A DNA stretch of 59,401 bases. Source: Methanobrevibacter sp. (lineage in GTDB: Archaea > Methanobacteriota > Methanobacteria > Methanobacteriales > Methanobacteriaceae). The DNA lies in contig JAFQXD010000029.1 in assembly GCA_017407115.1 (NCBI GenBank), positions 1 to 59,401 of the forward strand, written 5' to 3'. The translations under genes and the position numbers were made by a program. Below, piece by piece: positions 23,828 to 31,845 of the stretch; position 1 is the stretch's first letter, and every line of letters begins with the position of its first letter. The notes under the pieces are model-generated. The model was not told the DNA's origin. It did not search any database and worked only from the letters and a program-made list of their open reading frames with translations.

Positions 23828-23833
23828 AAACAA

Positions 23834-24367
23834 TCACCATTTGATTTCTTCAATAGATATTATTTTACTATCTAAAAAACCATCTTCACCATCGAAAACA
23901 TCATCATGCCTCTGTTTAAATCCATCAATAATGAGTTTAATATCTTTTTGATATAATTCAACCACTGTAACTTTATAAATTGGAGAGTTACTTTCCAATT
24001 CTTTTTTATGAGGATTCATCAAAACACTGTCAAAAAGTCTTTGCATTCTTCTTTCACCGATTTTTTCTGCAAAAGAATCCCAACCTTTTTCAGGGATTAA
24101 ATTCCGATAAGTTAAAATATCTTTCATTAATTTAGGATTAATTCCATTGATTAATTCATCACCTTTAAGTCTTAGGAGTTCACTTGCCAATATTGCATTT
24201 TTATTTTGGTATGTGTCAATACAAACATCATTATCATCTAATCCTTGAAGTGAAGATATTTCCCCGATTTCTAATATATTTCCGCATAAATTTTCATCAG
24301 TATATCCAATACAGACTTCATCGCCATTACATTGGAGTAATTGTCTAATTAGTTCCATTTTATCCAT
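23834..24367 (-). CDS. Unknown early protein
   Basis: A 177-residue protein with GGTGATGTGAA before ATG 24367. Mixed alpha/beta; YRNLIPEKGWDSFAEKIGER is the most distinctive line. It directly follows the HNH gene. No family recognised. Confidence 0.6.
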   Translation of the reverse strand: MDKMELIRQLLQCNGDEVCIGYTDENLCGNILEIGEISSLQGLDDNDVCIDTYQNKNAILASELLRLKGDELINGINPKLMKDILTYRNLIPEKGWDSFAEKIGERRMQRLFDSVLMNPHKKELESNSPIYKVTVVELYQKDIKLIIDGFKQRHDDVFDGEDGFLDSKIISIEEIKW

Positions 24368-24373
24368 TTCACA

Positions 24374-25114
24374 TCACCTTTGAATTATATTAGATTTATT
24401 CAAATTACAATCACTGCATAAATTCTGTAAATTATCTAGTTCATCACTTCCACCTTTACTCACAGGGACCACATGATCAACATGTAAAGTAGCACCATCA
24501 TCTTTCCTGGCACCACATTCAACACAAGTATAGTTATCACGTTTGAATACTTCATGACGCATACCTTTTGGAACATGAGTTCTTTGTCTTTTAGATTTCT
24601 TTGCTTTGTTAGGTAATAATTCCAACGTAAAATTATAAATGCAGAACAGTTCTATTTTAAGGATTTGCTCCAATAATTTTATTAATTCCGTAAATGGCTG
24701 TGTAATCAAATATGATATATCATCCATGCAATCTTCATCAGTAGCAGAATAAAGCCATATTGGTGTGCTTTCAGCATCTACACAATCATAATACATTCCC
24801 CTATAATCAACAGAGATGATAGTATAATCTGCATATAATGGAGTTAGTGCTTTCAATTCATTAATTAATTGATTTAACTTCCATTGCATTTTATAATCAG
24901 TTTTATGTTGAATGTGATGAGTTTGTTTATCATATCTTGCTAATACATCATTACCTCTGTTGAACTCACGAAATATTAAGTCTGGAGAAAATATTTTGTT
25001 CATATATTCCTCTCGTTCCTCCCATATTTTGTTTTCTATTTCTTGTTGTGTATTTTCCGTTTGATAGTTAATCATTAATGTATTATTTGGAGTATTTTTT
25101 AAACAGATATTCAT
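24374..25114 (-). CDS. HNH endonuclease
   Basis: A 246-residue protein whose C-terminal 50 residues form a standard HNH module: CVECG (first Cys pair), LHVDHVVPVSKGG (catalytic DH), DNLQNLCSDCNLNKS (N/H line and second Cys pair). The N-terminal 180 residues are unrelated to anything I recognise and may give specificity. It cuts DNA, either as a homing-like enzyme or with a host-takeover or packaging role. Its start shares one base with the upstream stop (TAATG). Confidence 0.85.
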   Translation of the reverse strand: MNICLKNTPNNTLMINYQTENTQQEIENKIWEEREEYMNKIFSPDLIFREFNRGNDVLARYDKQTHHIQHKTDYKMQWKLNQLINELKALTPLYADYTIISVDYRGMYYDCVDAESTPIWLYSATDEDCMDDISYLITQPFTELIKLLEQILKIELFCIYNFTLELLPNKAKKSKRQRTHVPKGMRHEVFKRDNYTCVECGARKDDGATLHVDHVVPVSKGGSDELDNLQNLCSDCNLNKSNIIQR

Positions 25115-25515
25115 TATTGCACTTCCTTAAACCAATTCCCATTCTCATTAACAACTAATTGTTTAAATCCTCCATGGGATTTCATGTAATCAACATAATC
25201 TTCCCATTGAATCCCTTCATTTTTAACAGTAATCATTGCACGTTCCTCATCAAGCACAATCCAATCAAAACCTCGTTCAATAACTTTATCAAACAAACGG
25301 AACAAATCTGCACCATATATAGAGATATGCTCATTGTCAACCCTACGATGATAAACCCAATGATACCCTCTAGGATGATTAATCTTAACTCGGCACAACC
25401 ATTTGAACCCTGTCTTGTTTTTAGTTCGCCTATTAACGTTATTTTGACCATCGGAACACCATTCACTACGATGCTTTTTCATAGCCTCATCAAATAAAAA
25501 TTTCAAAGACACCAT
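25114..25515 (-). CDS. Unknown early protein
   Basis: A 133-residue basic protein (KHRSEWCSDGQNNVNRRTKN near the start; KINHPRGYHWVYHRRVDNEH at about 45-64). It lies immediately before the HNH nuclease. Possibly nucleic-acid binding; no family recognised. Confidence 0.6.
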   Translation of the reverse strand: MVSLKFLFDEAMKKHRSEWCSDGQNNVNRRTKNKTGFKWLCRVKINHPRGYHWVYHRRVDNEHISIYGADLFRLFDKVIERGFDWIVLDEERAMITVKNEGIQWEDYVDYMKSHGGFKQLVVNENGNWFKEVQ

Positions 25516-25518
25516 AAC

Positions 25519-25869
25519 TTATGCCCCCACTATTTTTTCACTAACACCAACAACAAAAAAAGAATAAATATACAATCTACTAGCATTATCCAATGTAGGA
25601 GACTTTTCCACCAAATCACGTTTGCATTCATTAACACTATTAAATCCACATTTCAATGCAGTATTTAAATTCAAATTCTTAAACATTGTAAAATTAATAT
25701 CTTCAATTTCAACCATCACATTATCATCTGTACCTTGGAAAACAATAGGAATCCAATCATAAACAGATAAATATAATTTCTGTGAAGCTGGCCTGATAAC
25801 ACAGGTAATCTCACCATCTTTTACACGTTGATAATCTTCCCCAGGTAAAGTGATTGTTGGAGTATTCAT
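25519..25869 (-). CDS. ASCH-like protein, second paralogue
   Basis: A 116-residue protein starting at ATG 25869 (GGTGAGCGA upstream). It aligns by eye with the ASCH-like protein at 22337-22684: DYQRVKDGEITCVIRP against YYPLIRDGVKTQTLRL, and FKNLNLNTALKCGFNSVNEC against FKSVNLDDALREGFESVSDL. It has lost the KTQTLR basic residues, so substrate use may differ. Confidence 0.6.
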   Translation of the reverse strand: MNTPTITLPGEDYQRVKDGEITCVIRPASQKLYLSVYDWIPIVFQGTDDNVMVEIEDINFTMFKNLNLNTALKCGFNSVNECKRDLVEKSPTLDNASRLYIYSFFVVGVSEKIVGA

Positions 25870-25997
25870 TCGCTCACCACTTTTAACCATACTGCAAAAT
25901 CAGATTCATGATCCACTTTTACTTCATAAACTTCTCCACCACCATCAATCAGGAGATACTTATCATCATCATATTTTTTCAAGTCTTTGATTTTCAT
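25866..25997 (-). CDS. Unknown 43-residue protein
   Basis: ATG 25997, stop 25866, both overlapping neighbours by four bases (ATGA), which supports translation. A small beta protein (DKYLLIDGGGEVYEVKVDHE). No function recognised. Confidence 0.6.
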   Translation of the reverse strand: MKIKDLKKYDDDKYLLIDGGGEVYEVKVDHESDFAVWLKVVSE

Positions 25998-26143
25998 TTC
26001 AACAACACCTCACCTAATCTATTTTTATCTTCAGATTTAGTTGACGCTCCACAAACAGGGCATTCCCAATATTTAGATAATACTCCGTTTAAATGAGTAG
26101 TGTATTTTAAAACTATAGTTGCACCGCATTTCTCACATTTCAT
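25994..26143 (-). CDS. 49-residue zinc-ribbon protein
   Basis: ATG 26143 (GGAGG upstream), stop 25994. CEKCG and CPVCG, 23 residues apart, make a compact four-cysteine zinc ribbon. Likely DNA- or protein-binding. Coupled to both neighbours. Confidence 0.7.
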   Translation of the reverse strand: MKCEKCGATIVLKYTTHLNGVLSKYWECPVCGASTKSEDKNRLGEVLLK

Positions 26144-26403
26144 TCTGAATCCTCCGGGTCTTCAATTAACAATACCTGCAAAACCATACGTTTAGCATCA
26201 TGAATATTGAAACCTCTCATAACCAAAGCAGCAAAAGGAAGACCAATCTCCTTATTATCTTTATACTGCCCCTCTAACAAACTGGACACTTCTTTAAGAG
26301 TCAAGTCTAAAACTTCATTATCCATATCAACTAAGCGTTTTTTCAGTTCACTATCAGCGAATATTTCACTCCACGCATGAGTATCACCTTCCTCAAAACT
26401 CAT
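26140..26403 (-). CDS. Unknown acidic helical protein
   Basis: An 87-residue acidic protein of four probable helices. Overlaps upstream stop by four bases. No family recognised. Confidence 0.58.
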   Translation of the reverse strand: MSFEEGDTHAWSEIFADSELKKRLVDMDNEVLDLTLKEVSSLLEGQYKDNKEIGLPFAALVMRGFNIHDAKRMVLQVLLIEDPEDSE

Positions 26404-26750
26404 ATAGACAGCACCTCATCATAATCTAAAACAAACTTATCATCACAGGGTATAGCATAAATCCATTTGTAACTTAAATAATGAGGTTCATTGTGAGTGC
26501 CTTTCCAATGGCTCAAATCAAAATGAATTAAAGATACACCAAATTGTTTACAAAGTTTATCATGTAAACTCTCAGTCCACATCTTCGGGGTTAAATAATG
26601 TTTAATATGAACATGAGGCCCGCTCATCTCAGTCTTAATAAGACTAGGGTCAATATCATTTTCAACACAGAATGCATCTACTTCTTCTTTAAACTTTTCA
26701 TATTCTTCCCATGCTCTATCAAAAAAATTATTCACAATGGTAGCCTTCAT
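26400..26750 (-). CDS. Unknown early protein
   Basis: A 116-residue protein with GPHVHIKHYLTPKMW and LIHFDLSHWKGTHNEPHYL, rich in histidine and tryptophan, suggesting a folded domain or metal site. Coupled to both neighbours. No family recognised. Confidence 0.6.
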   Translation of the reverse strand: MKATIVNNFFDRAWEEYEKFKEEVDAFCVENDIDPSLIKTEMSGPHVHIKHYLTPKMWTESLHDKLCKQFGVSLIHFDLSHWKGTHNEPHYLSYKWIYAIPCDDKFVLDYDEVLSI

Positions 26751-26923
26751 TTCTTTTCCTCCACTATCTTAAAACCTCTAGGAAGAACAACCGCTGCAGG
26801 ATGTACCCTCCTGACAGCAGTGTTTAATTCATCCATCATTTTCATCATACGCTCATTGAGTTGAATGCCATTAGGATCTTCAACCCTGATTACTAAGTCA
26901 TAATGACAATCATAATAACTCAT
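26747..26923 (-). CDS. Unknown 58-residue protein
   Basis: ATG 26923 after GGTGAAGATGG, stop 26747, overlapping both neighbours. Contains IQLNERMMKMMDELNTAVRR and VLPRGFKIVEEKK. No family recognised. Confidence 0.6.
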   Translation of the reverse strand: MSYYDCHYDLVIRVEDPNGIQLNERMMKMMDELNTAVRRVHPAAVVLPRGFKIVEEKK

Positions 26924-27033
26924 CCATCTTCACCTTCTTTCTTATTATATGCTTCCTGTAAACTTGCCATGAATTCCAGGAATTCATCAGCATCCGGGAA
27001 AATATAAACTCCATTATTATTTTTTTCAGTCAT
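26920..27033 (-). CDS. Unknown 37-residue protein
   Basis: ATG 27033, stop 26920, AAGGAG nine bases upstream and four-base overlap downstream. Acidic helical peptide (DADEFLEFMASLQEAYNKK). Coupling supports translation. Confidence 0.5.
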   Translation of the reverse strand: MTEKNNNGVYIFPDADEFLEFMASLQEAYNKKEGEDG

Positions 27034-27080
27034 TTTAACTCCTTCCATCTATCAACATGTTGAAACTCATATCTCCACAT
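27030..27080 (-). CDS. Possible 16-residue leader peptide
   Basis: ATG 27080 after CAGGTGTAGATTTT, stop overlapping the next ATG. Reads MWRYEFQHVDRWKELK. It would couple translation of the 37-codon gene. Weak evidence. Confidence 0.3.
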   Translation of the reverse strand: MWRYEFQHVDRWKELK

Positions 27081-27085
27081 AAAAT

Positions 27086-27778
27086 CTACACCTGCATTAT
27101 CCTTTCAATTTCTTTTGGATTGTCCATTAAATCTAAAATAAATTTATCTGACTTTATACCAGATTCTTTTCTCATTTCAATTATTTCTTGAAGCTGAGGC
27201 CCAGAAAATCTATTTAAAAATAATTCTACTTCATCTATTTTTTCAGATGGATATTTCTTCTTATTAAGTCCAGCTATTAGTATGCGTTTGAATCTAAACT
27301 CTACAGACTTAGACGAAGGATATTCGGTTCTTCTCAATAAACCCAAATCCTCAGGAACCATTGAGTCATCTTCCAACCATTTCAAAATAAAGTTAGAATA
27401 ATCCTTAGAACTGTATCCGAAGTTCTCTTGACAATATGTTTTAGAATATTTAATAAAATCTTCTTCAGGCAAGCGAATTAACCTAAAAATAATTTCATCT
27501 GCGATTTCTTCATCAAAACTACCAAAAGTCAAATCACCATATTTAATTTGGACTTTCCCATCCCCCCATTTGGATTTAGAGAAATTATCTATTTTATTTA
27601 ATTCCTTCGGGTTGAATATTTCATCTTCAGATAATTCATAACGTAAATATCCTTGTTCATATAATAGTCCTTTAACAAATTCTTCTATTATACCATTGAG
27701 AGAGGGATTTTTATCCCTCTCATATTCCTCAATAGCACAGATTACCTCCTCTTCAAAATTATAATCTGCTAATCGCAT
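27086..27778 (-). CDS. Unknown partner of the DUF262 protein
   Basis: A 230-residue acidic, helical protein. ATG 27778 follows GGTGATTGGG and lies inside the end of the DUF262 gene, so the two are co-translated. It has YGDLTFGSFDEEIADEIIFR and FRFKRILIAGLNKKKYPSEK. No family recognised. The tight pairing suggests a two-protein system. Confidence 0.6.
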   Translation of the reverse strand: MRLADYNFEEEVICAIEEYERDKNPSLNGIIEEFVKGLLYEQGYLRYELSEDEIFNPKELNKIDNFSKSKWGDGKVQIKYGDLTFGSFDEEIADEIIFRLIRLPEEDFIKYSKTYCQENFGYSSKDYSNFILKWLEDDSMVPEDLGLLRRTEYPSSKSVEFRFKRILIAGLNKKKYPSEKIDEVELFLNRFSGPQLQEIIEMRKESGIKSDKFILDLMDNPKEIERIMQV

Positions 27779-28871
27779 CCCAATCACCTTTCAATCGATA
27801 AATAGAATATGCTTTTTCAATCTGAGAATTATACCATTCAAAATATTTATTTGTATACTGATACCCAGAAGTTGATGGTTTGTTTTTCATTGTTGTGAAA
27901 AAATTATGGCTGTTTGGGGATTGTTTCTCCATACGGATATACAACCCATTAATAAATTCACCAAAATCAGATACATTTAAATCCTTTAAATTCATATTAA
28001 CATATATGAATAATGTTAGAAATGGACGGATAGTTAAATGAAGATCATTGTGTTTAACCAGTATTTTATTTAAAAAATCAAAAGTATTTCTCACAGATTT
28101 AACTGTACTTCTAGGGAGTGAATGGCCTGAACAAATTTCTAGTTCTGTGATTAACTTTTCATCAGAATAAATATTGATTAAATTACTATCTTCAAGTTTA
28201 TCTCTTTCAAATAAAACCATTTTACTAACATATTCATATTCCGCATAATTACGAACCATACCTACATGGTCCCATACCGGATGTTTAATCAATTTTTGAA
28301 TATCTCTCATGAATACTGTTCTCTGCATCGCATGTATCCTTTCACCATTGGTTACATTAACACCACTTGAATTAATTCTAACAAAATATGAAACTGCTTG
28401 ATCATAACTCATATCAATACCAATTTTGACTTTAATATCACTACTCAAGAAAGCATTCTGCAACAGTTTAGGCAAGTCTTTGAAGTATCTCCCTTTAAAT
28501 TCGTGATGATAACTTCCAAGTAGTTTAACTTGATTATCTTTGAATTTTTTTAATCCAGTTACTCTTTGTCTTCCATCTACAATTTCATAAGTACCATCAT
28601 CCAATTGTCTAAGTGTTATTGCTGGAATTTGGGTTGAACCATATTCTAATACAGTTTCATTTAAAATTGCACGTTTATTATTTGGCCAGACATCTTCTCT
28701 TTGGTAATCTGGAAGAGCTATTTTATCGTTATCAAACATTTTTAAGAGTTTAGAAATGCTCCAGTCAGCAGTACGCCATTCGAAACTGTCCCTCATATTT
28801 TCAAGTATCAATTCAATGAATTCTTCATCCATTTCTTCTTCAGGTTTTAAAATTTTACTTTTTTCTACCAT
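27759..28871 (-). CDS. DUF262 (ParB/GmrS-like) protein
   Basis: A 370-residue protein. N-terminal half shows the DUF262 nucleotide-binding fold: DWSISKLLKMFDNDKIALPD, YQREDVWPNNKRAILNETVL, IPAITLRQLDDGTYEIVDGR then QRVTGL (about 103-110), and FVRINSSGVNVTNGERIHAM. DUF262 is the NTPase half of GmrSD-type restriction and is related to ParB. The usual C-terminal DUF1524 HNH nuclease is absent; the rest is helical. Start ATG 28871 is preceded by GGTGATACT. Role unknown: defence against rivals, or partition with the nearby 30-bp repeats. Confidence 0.8.
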   Translation of the reverse strand: MVEKSKILKPEEEMDEEFIELILENMRDSFEWRTADWSISKLLKMFDNDKIALPDYQREDVWPNNKRAILNETVLEYGSTQIPAITLRQLDDGTYEIVDGRQRVTGLKKFKDNQVKLLGSYHHEFKGRYFKDLPKLLQNAFLSSDIKVKIGIDMSYDQAVSYFVRINSSGVNVTNGERIHAMQRTVFMRDIQKLIKHPVWDHVGMVRNYAEYEYVSKMVLFERDKLEDSNLINIYSDEKLITELEICSGHSLPRSTVKSVRNTFDFLNKILVKHNDLHLTIRPFLTLFIYVNMNLKDLNVSDFGEFINGLYIRMEKQSPNSHNFFTTMKNKPSTSGYQYTNKYFEWYNSQIEKAYSIYRLKGDWDAISRL

Positions 28872-28886
28872 AGTATCACCTATCAT

Positions 28887-29140
28887 TTTTTTAATTAAAT
28901 TTTCTCATTATGTAATGAGCATGAGTTCTCTTCATAAGATATTAACAAAGTTATATTATTATCATTAATTAAAATTAGAATTATAAAATAATAATAATAA
29001 TAATTGTAACACGTAACACGTAATACATGTTACATTTACGAAAATAACATGAATTTTGGTGGTATAAGTAGCATTTCGTACTAATACCACTCAATCCCCA
29101 CAAGACCCTCGCACGTGTAACACGCAACACGCAACACGTG
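28887..29140. promoter_or_regulatory. Intergenic region with iteron-like repeats, candidate origin or centromere
   Basis: A 254-bp gap in an otherwise closely packed operon. It holds two 30-bp imperfect copies of a palindrome-ended repeat (29005-29034 and 29116-29145), an inverted repeat GTGGTAT ... ATACCAC (29059-29090) midway between them, and an AT-rich tract with TAA/AAT triplets (28965-29004). Such clustered repeats next to AT-rich DNA are typical of origins, partition sites or operators. The gene downstream (minus) is DUF262; those upstream are ribbon-helix-helix-like. Confidence 0.55.
29005..29034. repeat. 30-bp repeat, copy 1
   Basis: Begins TGTAACACG and ends ATGTTACA, with AACACG repeated in tandem every seven bases. 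It matches 29116-29145 at 26 of 30 positions; three of the four differences are T against C and one is A against G. Confidence 0.85.
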
Positions 29141-29145
29141 TTACA
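29116..29145. repeat. 30-bp repeat, copy 2
   Basis: Begins TGTAACACG and ends GTGTTACA. The last five bases run into the stop codon end of the adjacent gene (29141). The outer TGTAACA / TGTTACA arms form an imperfect dyad and the core CACGTGT before it repeats the motif once more. Confidence 0.85.
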
Positions 29146-29593
29146 TTTTTTTCTTCAAATGAACCTCCACTAACTCTAAAAACTTCTCACCATCATAACC
29201 CCAATCTTTAGCAGTCTCTAAAACATTATCTCTATCAAGTCTCTTCAAACTATCCTTACCATAGCGACCAAAGACCTCATGAGCATAATCCATAGTAGCC
29301 TGATTAATCATAGAATTCAAAGTCTCACGATCTAACCTAGATGGAGCAATAATCCTAATACGATTATTAATAGCAACAACCTTAGCATTAATACGAGTAA
29401 GCTTTTGCTCAAGTTCAGCTTTCACCAATTCTAATTCACCTTTTTCATATTCCAAACGGTCAGCTTCAGAAGAAGCATATTTTAAACCAATCTTGAAAAT
29501 ATCCTCCATAGTACAAGGTAACTTCTGAGCTTTACGCTTAACATCTCCTTGAGTTCTAAAATTAATATGCTTATCTTTCGGTGATTTATTCAT
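29141..29593 (-). CDS. Coiled-coil protein with ribbon-helix-helix-like N-terminus
   Basis: A 150-residue protein. The start at ATG 29593 has GGAGTG six bases upstream. Residues 8-43 (INFRTQGDVKRKAQKLPCT, MEDIFKIGLKYASS) look like a ribbon-helix-helix strand and two helices; then comes a coiled coil (45-80) and a helical end. It lies beside the 30-bp repeats and may bind them. Confidence 0.6.
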   Translation of the reverse strand: MNKSPKDKHINFRTQGDVKRKAQKLPCTMEDIFKIGLKYASSEADRLEYEKGELELVKAELEQKLTRINAKVVAINNRIRIIAPSRLDRETLNSMINQATMDYAHEVFGRYGKDSLKRLDRDNVLETAKDWGYDGEKFLELVEVHLKKKM

Positions 29594-29606
29594 ATAATAC
29601 ACTCCA

Positions 29607-30005
29607 TTATCCATCATAATTAATAAAAGCAATATCTTCTTGCTCTAAAATATTCTTAACATTAGTATATGATACTTTATGCCTTTTACATTGACGTTGC
29701 AAGATATTTAATCCTAAAACACCTTTACGCTCATAAATCTCTTTAGCCCATGACAAGACTTTATCCAAATTAGTAGTATCATCATTATAATGTTGCTGAC
29801 GAACATTCTGTAATTTCTCCATTTTAAGTTCTAACTCATCCTGTAATGATGCAATATCTTTCATCAATAAAGATTCCTCATCTTCAGCATGTAAATCAAT
29901 ACTAAGTAACTGATTTACTCTAGCACTTAAATTAGGATATTTACTTCTAGCCAAAATTAATAAATCAGTATCAATTGATAAACTAACTTTAGTTTTATTA
30001 CTCAT
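29607..30005 (-). CDS. Ribbon-helix-helix DNA-binding protein
   Basis: A 132-residue protein. TKVSLSIDTDLLILARSKYP then NLSARVNQLLSIDL (residues 4-38) is a clear ribbon-helix-helix; a coiled coil (42-70) and a small C-terminal domain follow (GLNILQRQCKRHKVSYTNVK). Dimeric repressors and partition adaptors share this layout. Start overlaps the upstream stop by four bases. Confidence 0.7.
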   Translation of the reverse strand: MSNKTKVSLSIDTDLLILARSKYPNLSARVNQLLSIDLHAEDEESLLMKDIASLQDELELKMEKLQNVRQQHYNDDTTNLDKVLSWAKEIYERKGVLGLNILQRQCKRHKVSYTNVKNILEQEDIAFINYDG

Positions 30006-30271
30006 ACACCCACCTCAGCATTAACAATGATTTCACTTTTTGGATCATCAGCCCATAACTTCCCATGCAATAACAAACCATGTTCAGCAGCGTAATCTCT
30101 ACATGCTTGGATGTGCTTGCAAGTATGTTTGCGGAAAATATGGTCAGGACAATCACATATCCAACCTTTGTAGATATTCCAATCTACAGTATATTTTCCT
30201 GTTTCACCTTGTACTTTGAATGTTAATCCAAAGCGGTAAACAGTTACTGATAAAATAAAAGGGGACTTCAT
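30002..30271 (-). CDS. SWIM zinc-finger protein
   Basis: An 89-residue protein with a SWIM finger: Cys-X-Cys (ICDCPDH) followed by Cys-X-His (TCKHIQAC). SWIM domains bind DNA or proteins and often accompany recombination and helicase systems; here it directly follows the ERF annealing protein. ATG 30271 is chosen over 30304 because AGGAGG lies nine bases upstream. Confidence 0.8.
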   Translation of the reverse strand: MKSPFILSVTVYRFGLTFKVQGETGKYTVDWNIYKGWICDCPDHIFRKHTCKHIQACRDYAAEHGLLLHGKLWADDPKSEIIVNAEVGV

Positions 30272-30272
30272 A

Positions 30273-30953
30273 TTATGAAGCCTCCTTTTCTTTGAAATAC
30301 TCATTTACAAAACCGTATACCTGAGTTAATTCTTTTTTATTGAAGTTGTCGATTTTTTGTATTTGTTTTTTCACAGCATACGCTGTTATTTCTTCATTGG
30401 ATGATCCTTTCTTTTGAAGTGTAGTTAATGCCTTGTCAAGTAGTTCTTGTAGGTTTAAATCTCTTGGTTCGGTATTTTCTTCTTTTTTTACCTGTTTTTT
30501 AGGTTCTTTTTTAGTGTTTTTCTTACGTGCTGAGCTAGCATTATTATCATCAGCATCTACACTATCTTTATCAGATAATGCAGGGAATGCTAATTTTAAG
30601 AGATACCTTTGCAAATAAGTGATATTAGCACCTAAGTTTTGAATCAATTTATTATTAGGATTTCCCTTTTCAACAATCAATTCAGGGAATGTTACTCTAT
30701 AGACAATATACTCCTTTGGATTATCTAAATCAACAAGTCTCAAAATTCCAACATCGTCAGAGTAGGGAAATTCAAGTGCCACACGTTGTTTATAACATAA
30801 TTGACTGACCGGTCTAATCATGTCCTCTAATTCATGATACCAGAAGTCTTTATGTTTGTTATAACCAGATTTTGGTATATTCATGTCAAATAATGTCATG
30901 TTTACTTCCATTACTTTTTCATGAATATTCATTGTTCTTGAATCAGAACTCAT
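30273..30953 (-). CDS. erf: ERF-family single-strand annealing recombinase
   Basis: A 226-residue protein. The ERF core is seen in DFWYHELEDMIRPVSQLCYK (about 37-56) and the signature NLGANITYLQRYLLKLAF with SDKDSVDADD (about 103-134). A lysine-rich linker (143-160) leads to a helical C-terminal domain. ERF proteins coat single strands and anneal homologous DNA, serving end repair or circularisation. It is the only clear DNA-metabolism protein in the early operon. Confidence 0.85.
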   Translation of the reverse strand: MSSDSRTMNIHEKVMEVNMTLFDMNIPKSGYNKHKDFWYHELEDMIRPVSQLCYKQRVALEFPYSDDVGILRLVDLDNPKEYIVYRVTFPELIVEKGNPNNKLIQNLGANITYLQRYLLKLAFPALSDKDSVDADDNNASSARKKNTKKEPKKQVKKEENTEPRDLNLQELLDKALTTLQKKGSSNEEITAYAVKKQIQKIDNFNKKELTQVYGFVNEYFKEKEAS

Positions 30954-31252
30954 GCTACTATCTCCACGTGTTCAAATGTTAAGCTGACATCGGAAGGTAG
31001 ATCACCATTCTCTGGTAATCTCCCACCATGAATATAGACCACATAAACCTGATCACCAGGCACCAAACTTATCCTGCTACGGTTGAATTGTAAGCCATAT
31101 CTATTTGCTACACCTCGATGACCTATAAAAGATAAAGCTTTTTTGGCTTTTTCTTGGAATTCTTTTTCTGTTATTTTTTTTCCATGCAATGTATACTCTG
31201 GTGAGTTTATCATTCTCCCAGAGCTGAATGCACTGGTTACAATAGTTTTCAT
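30950..31252 (-). CDS. DUF1874 / AcrIII-1-like ring nuclease homologue
   Basis: A 100-residue protein with the DUF1874 (STIV B116 / AcrIII-1) pattern: N-terminal strand with NS-type turn, TLHGKKITEKEFQEKAKKAL, SFIGHRGVANRYG with H45, NRSRISLVPGDQVYVV, and GGRLPENGD with R78-X2-E81. In characterised AcrIII-1 enzymes a histidine after the first helix and an Arg-X2-Glu motif degrade the cyclic tetra-adenylate alarm of type III CRISPR. AGGAGG before ATG 31252 is strong. Catalysis is inferred from motif order, not shown. Confidence 0.82.
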   Translation of the reverse strand: MKTIVTSAFSSGRMINSPEYTLHGKKITEKEFQEKAKKALSFIGHRGVANRYGLQFNRSRISLVPGDQVYVVYIHGGRLPENGDLPSDVSLTFEHVEIVA

Positions 31253-31501
31253 TTAGATACCTCCTGAATAGCAGAGGACGATTTGTTCCATGTGTTCGTA
31301 GGTGTTAGATTCAGTGGATAGGACGTGTAAGTGTCCTGTTGCTGAAGCTACACCTAAGATATATGCTAATATGCAAATACAAGTTAACACTATTATAATC
31401 CCGACTAATGGTTTGTTGGTCAACCAAAAGTCTAATACTTCATCTTTCCAGGTCCATTCTCTGTGGAGTGGATGGACTGGTTTCTTTTTTCTAAAATTCA
31501 T
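31253..31501 (-). CDS. Small single-pass membrane protein
   Basis: An 82-residue protein with basic N-terminus (RKKKPVHPLHREW), one membrane helix (about 33-53, VGIIIVLTCICILAYILGV) and a short outer tail with a cysteine. Located before the AcrIII-1-like gene. Function unknown. Confidence 0.62.
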   Translation of the reverse strand: MNFRKKKPVHPLHREWTWKDEVLDFWLTNKPLVGIIIVLTCICILAYILGVASATGHLHVLSTESNTYEHMEQIVLCYSGGI

Positions 31502-31845
31502 GGGGCAACCTCCTTGATTTTTTGGAATCTTTTCACTATTTTCAGCATGTCAGTTTCATGTGGATCTGACACGAATATGATGTCAGCTTCAAATGTACCT
31601 GTGGCTTCTACTTCAACATTTACCCTTTGCCTGAATAGTTGTTCCAAAATTACTCCAATCTCTTTTCTGTAGACCACCCAGCTATTGTGTTCTTTATTAT
31701 CATAGCCTTTCCTGGTGGTGGGTACTATAATGAAGTACCCTTTTTTCATGAGAGTGCTTTTAATCTTTTCACTAGCTTCATGACTCCATAAAGCATAGTG
31801 AGGTTGAATAAATTTATCCTCAATGGTAAGGTATGGTCTGCTCAT
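31498..31845 (-). CDS. Unknown early protein
   Basis: A 115-residue mixed alpha/beta protein (STLMKKGYFIIVPTTRKGYD; VEATGTFEADIIFVSDPHE). Overlaps both neighbours by four bases. No family recognised. Confidence 0.6.
   Translation of the reverse strand: MSRPYLTIEDKFIQPHYALWSHEASEKIKSTLMKKGYFIIVPTTRKGYDNKEHNSWVVYRKEIGVILEQLFRQRVNVEVEATGTFEADIIFVSDPHETDMLKIVKRFQKIKEVAP

Noticed and set aside
29005..29145. CRISPR array
   Set aside because: Only two repeat copies with 81 bp between them, internal 7-bp sub-repeats, and no further units or cas genes.
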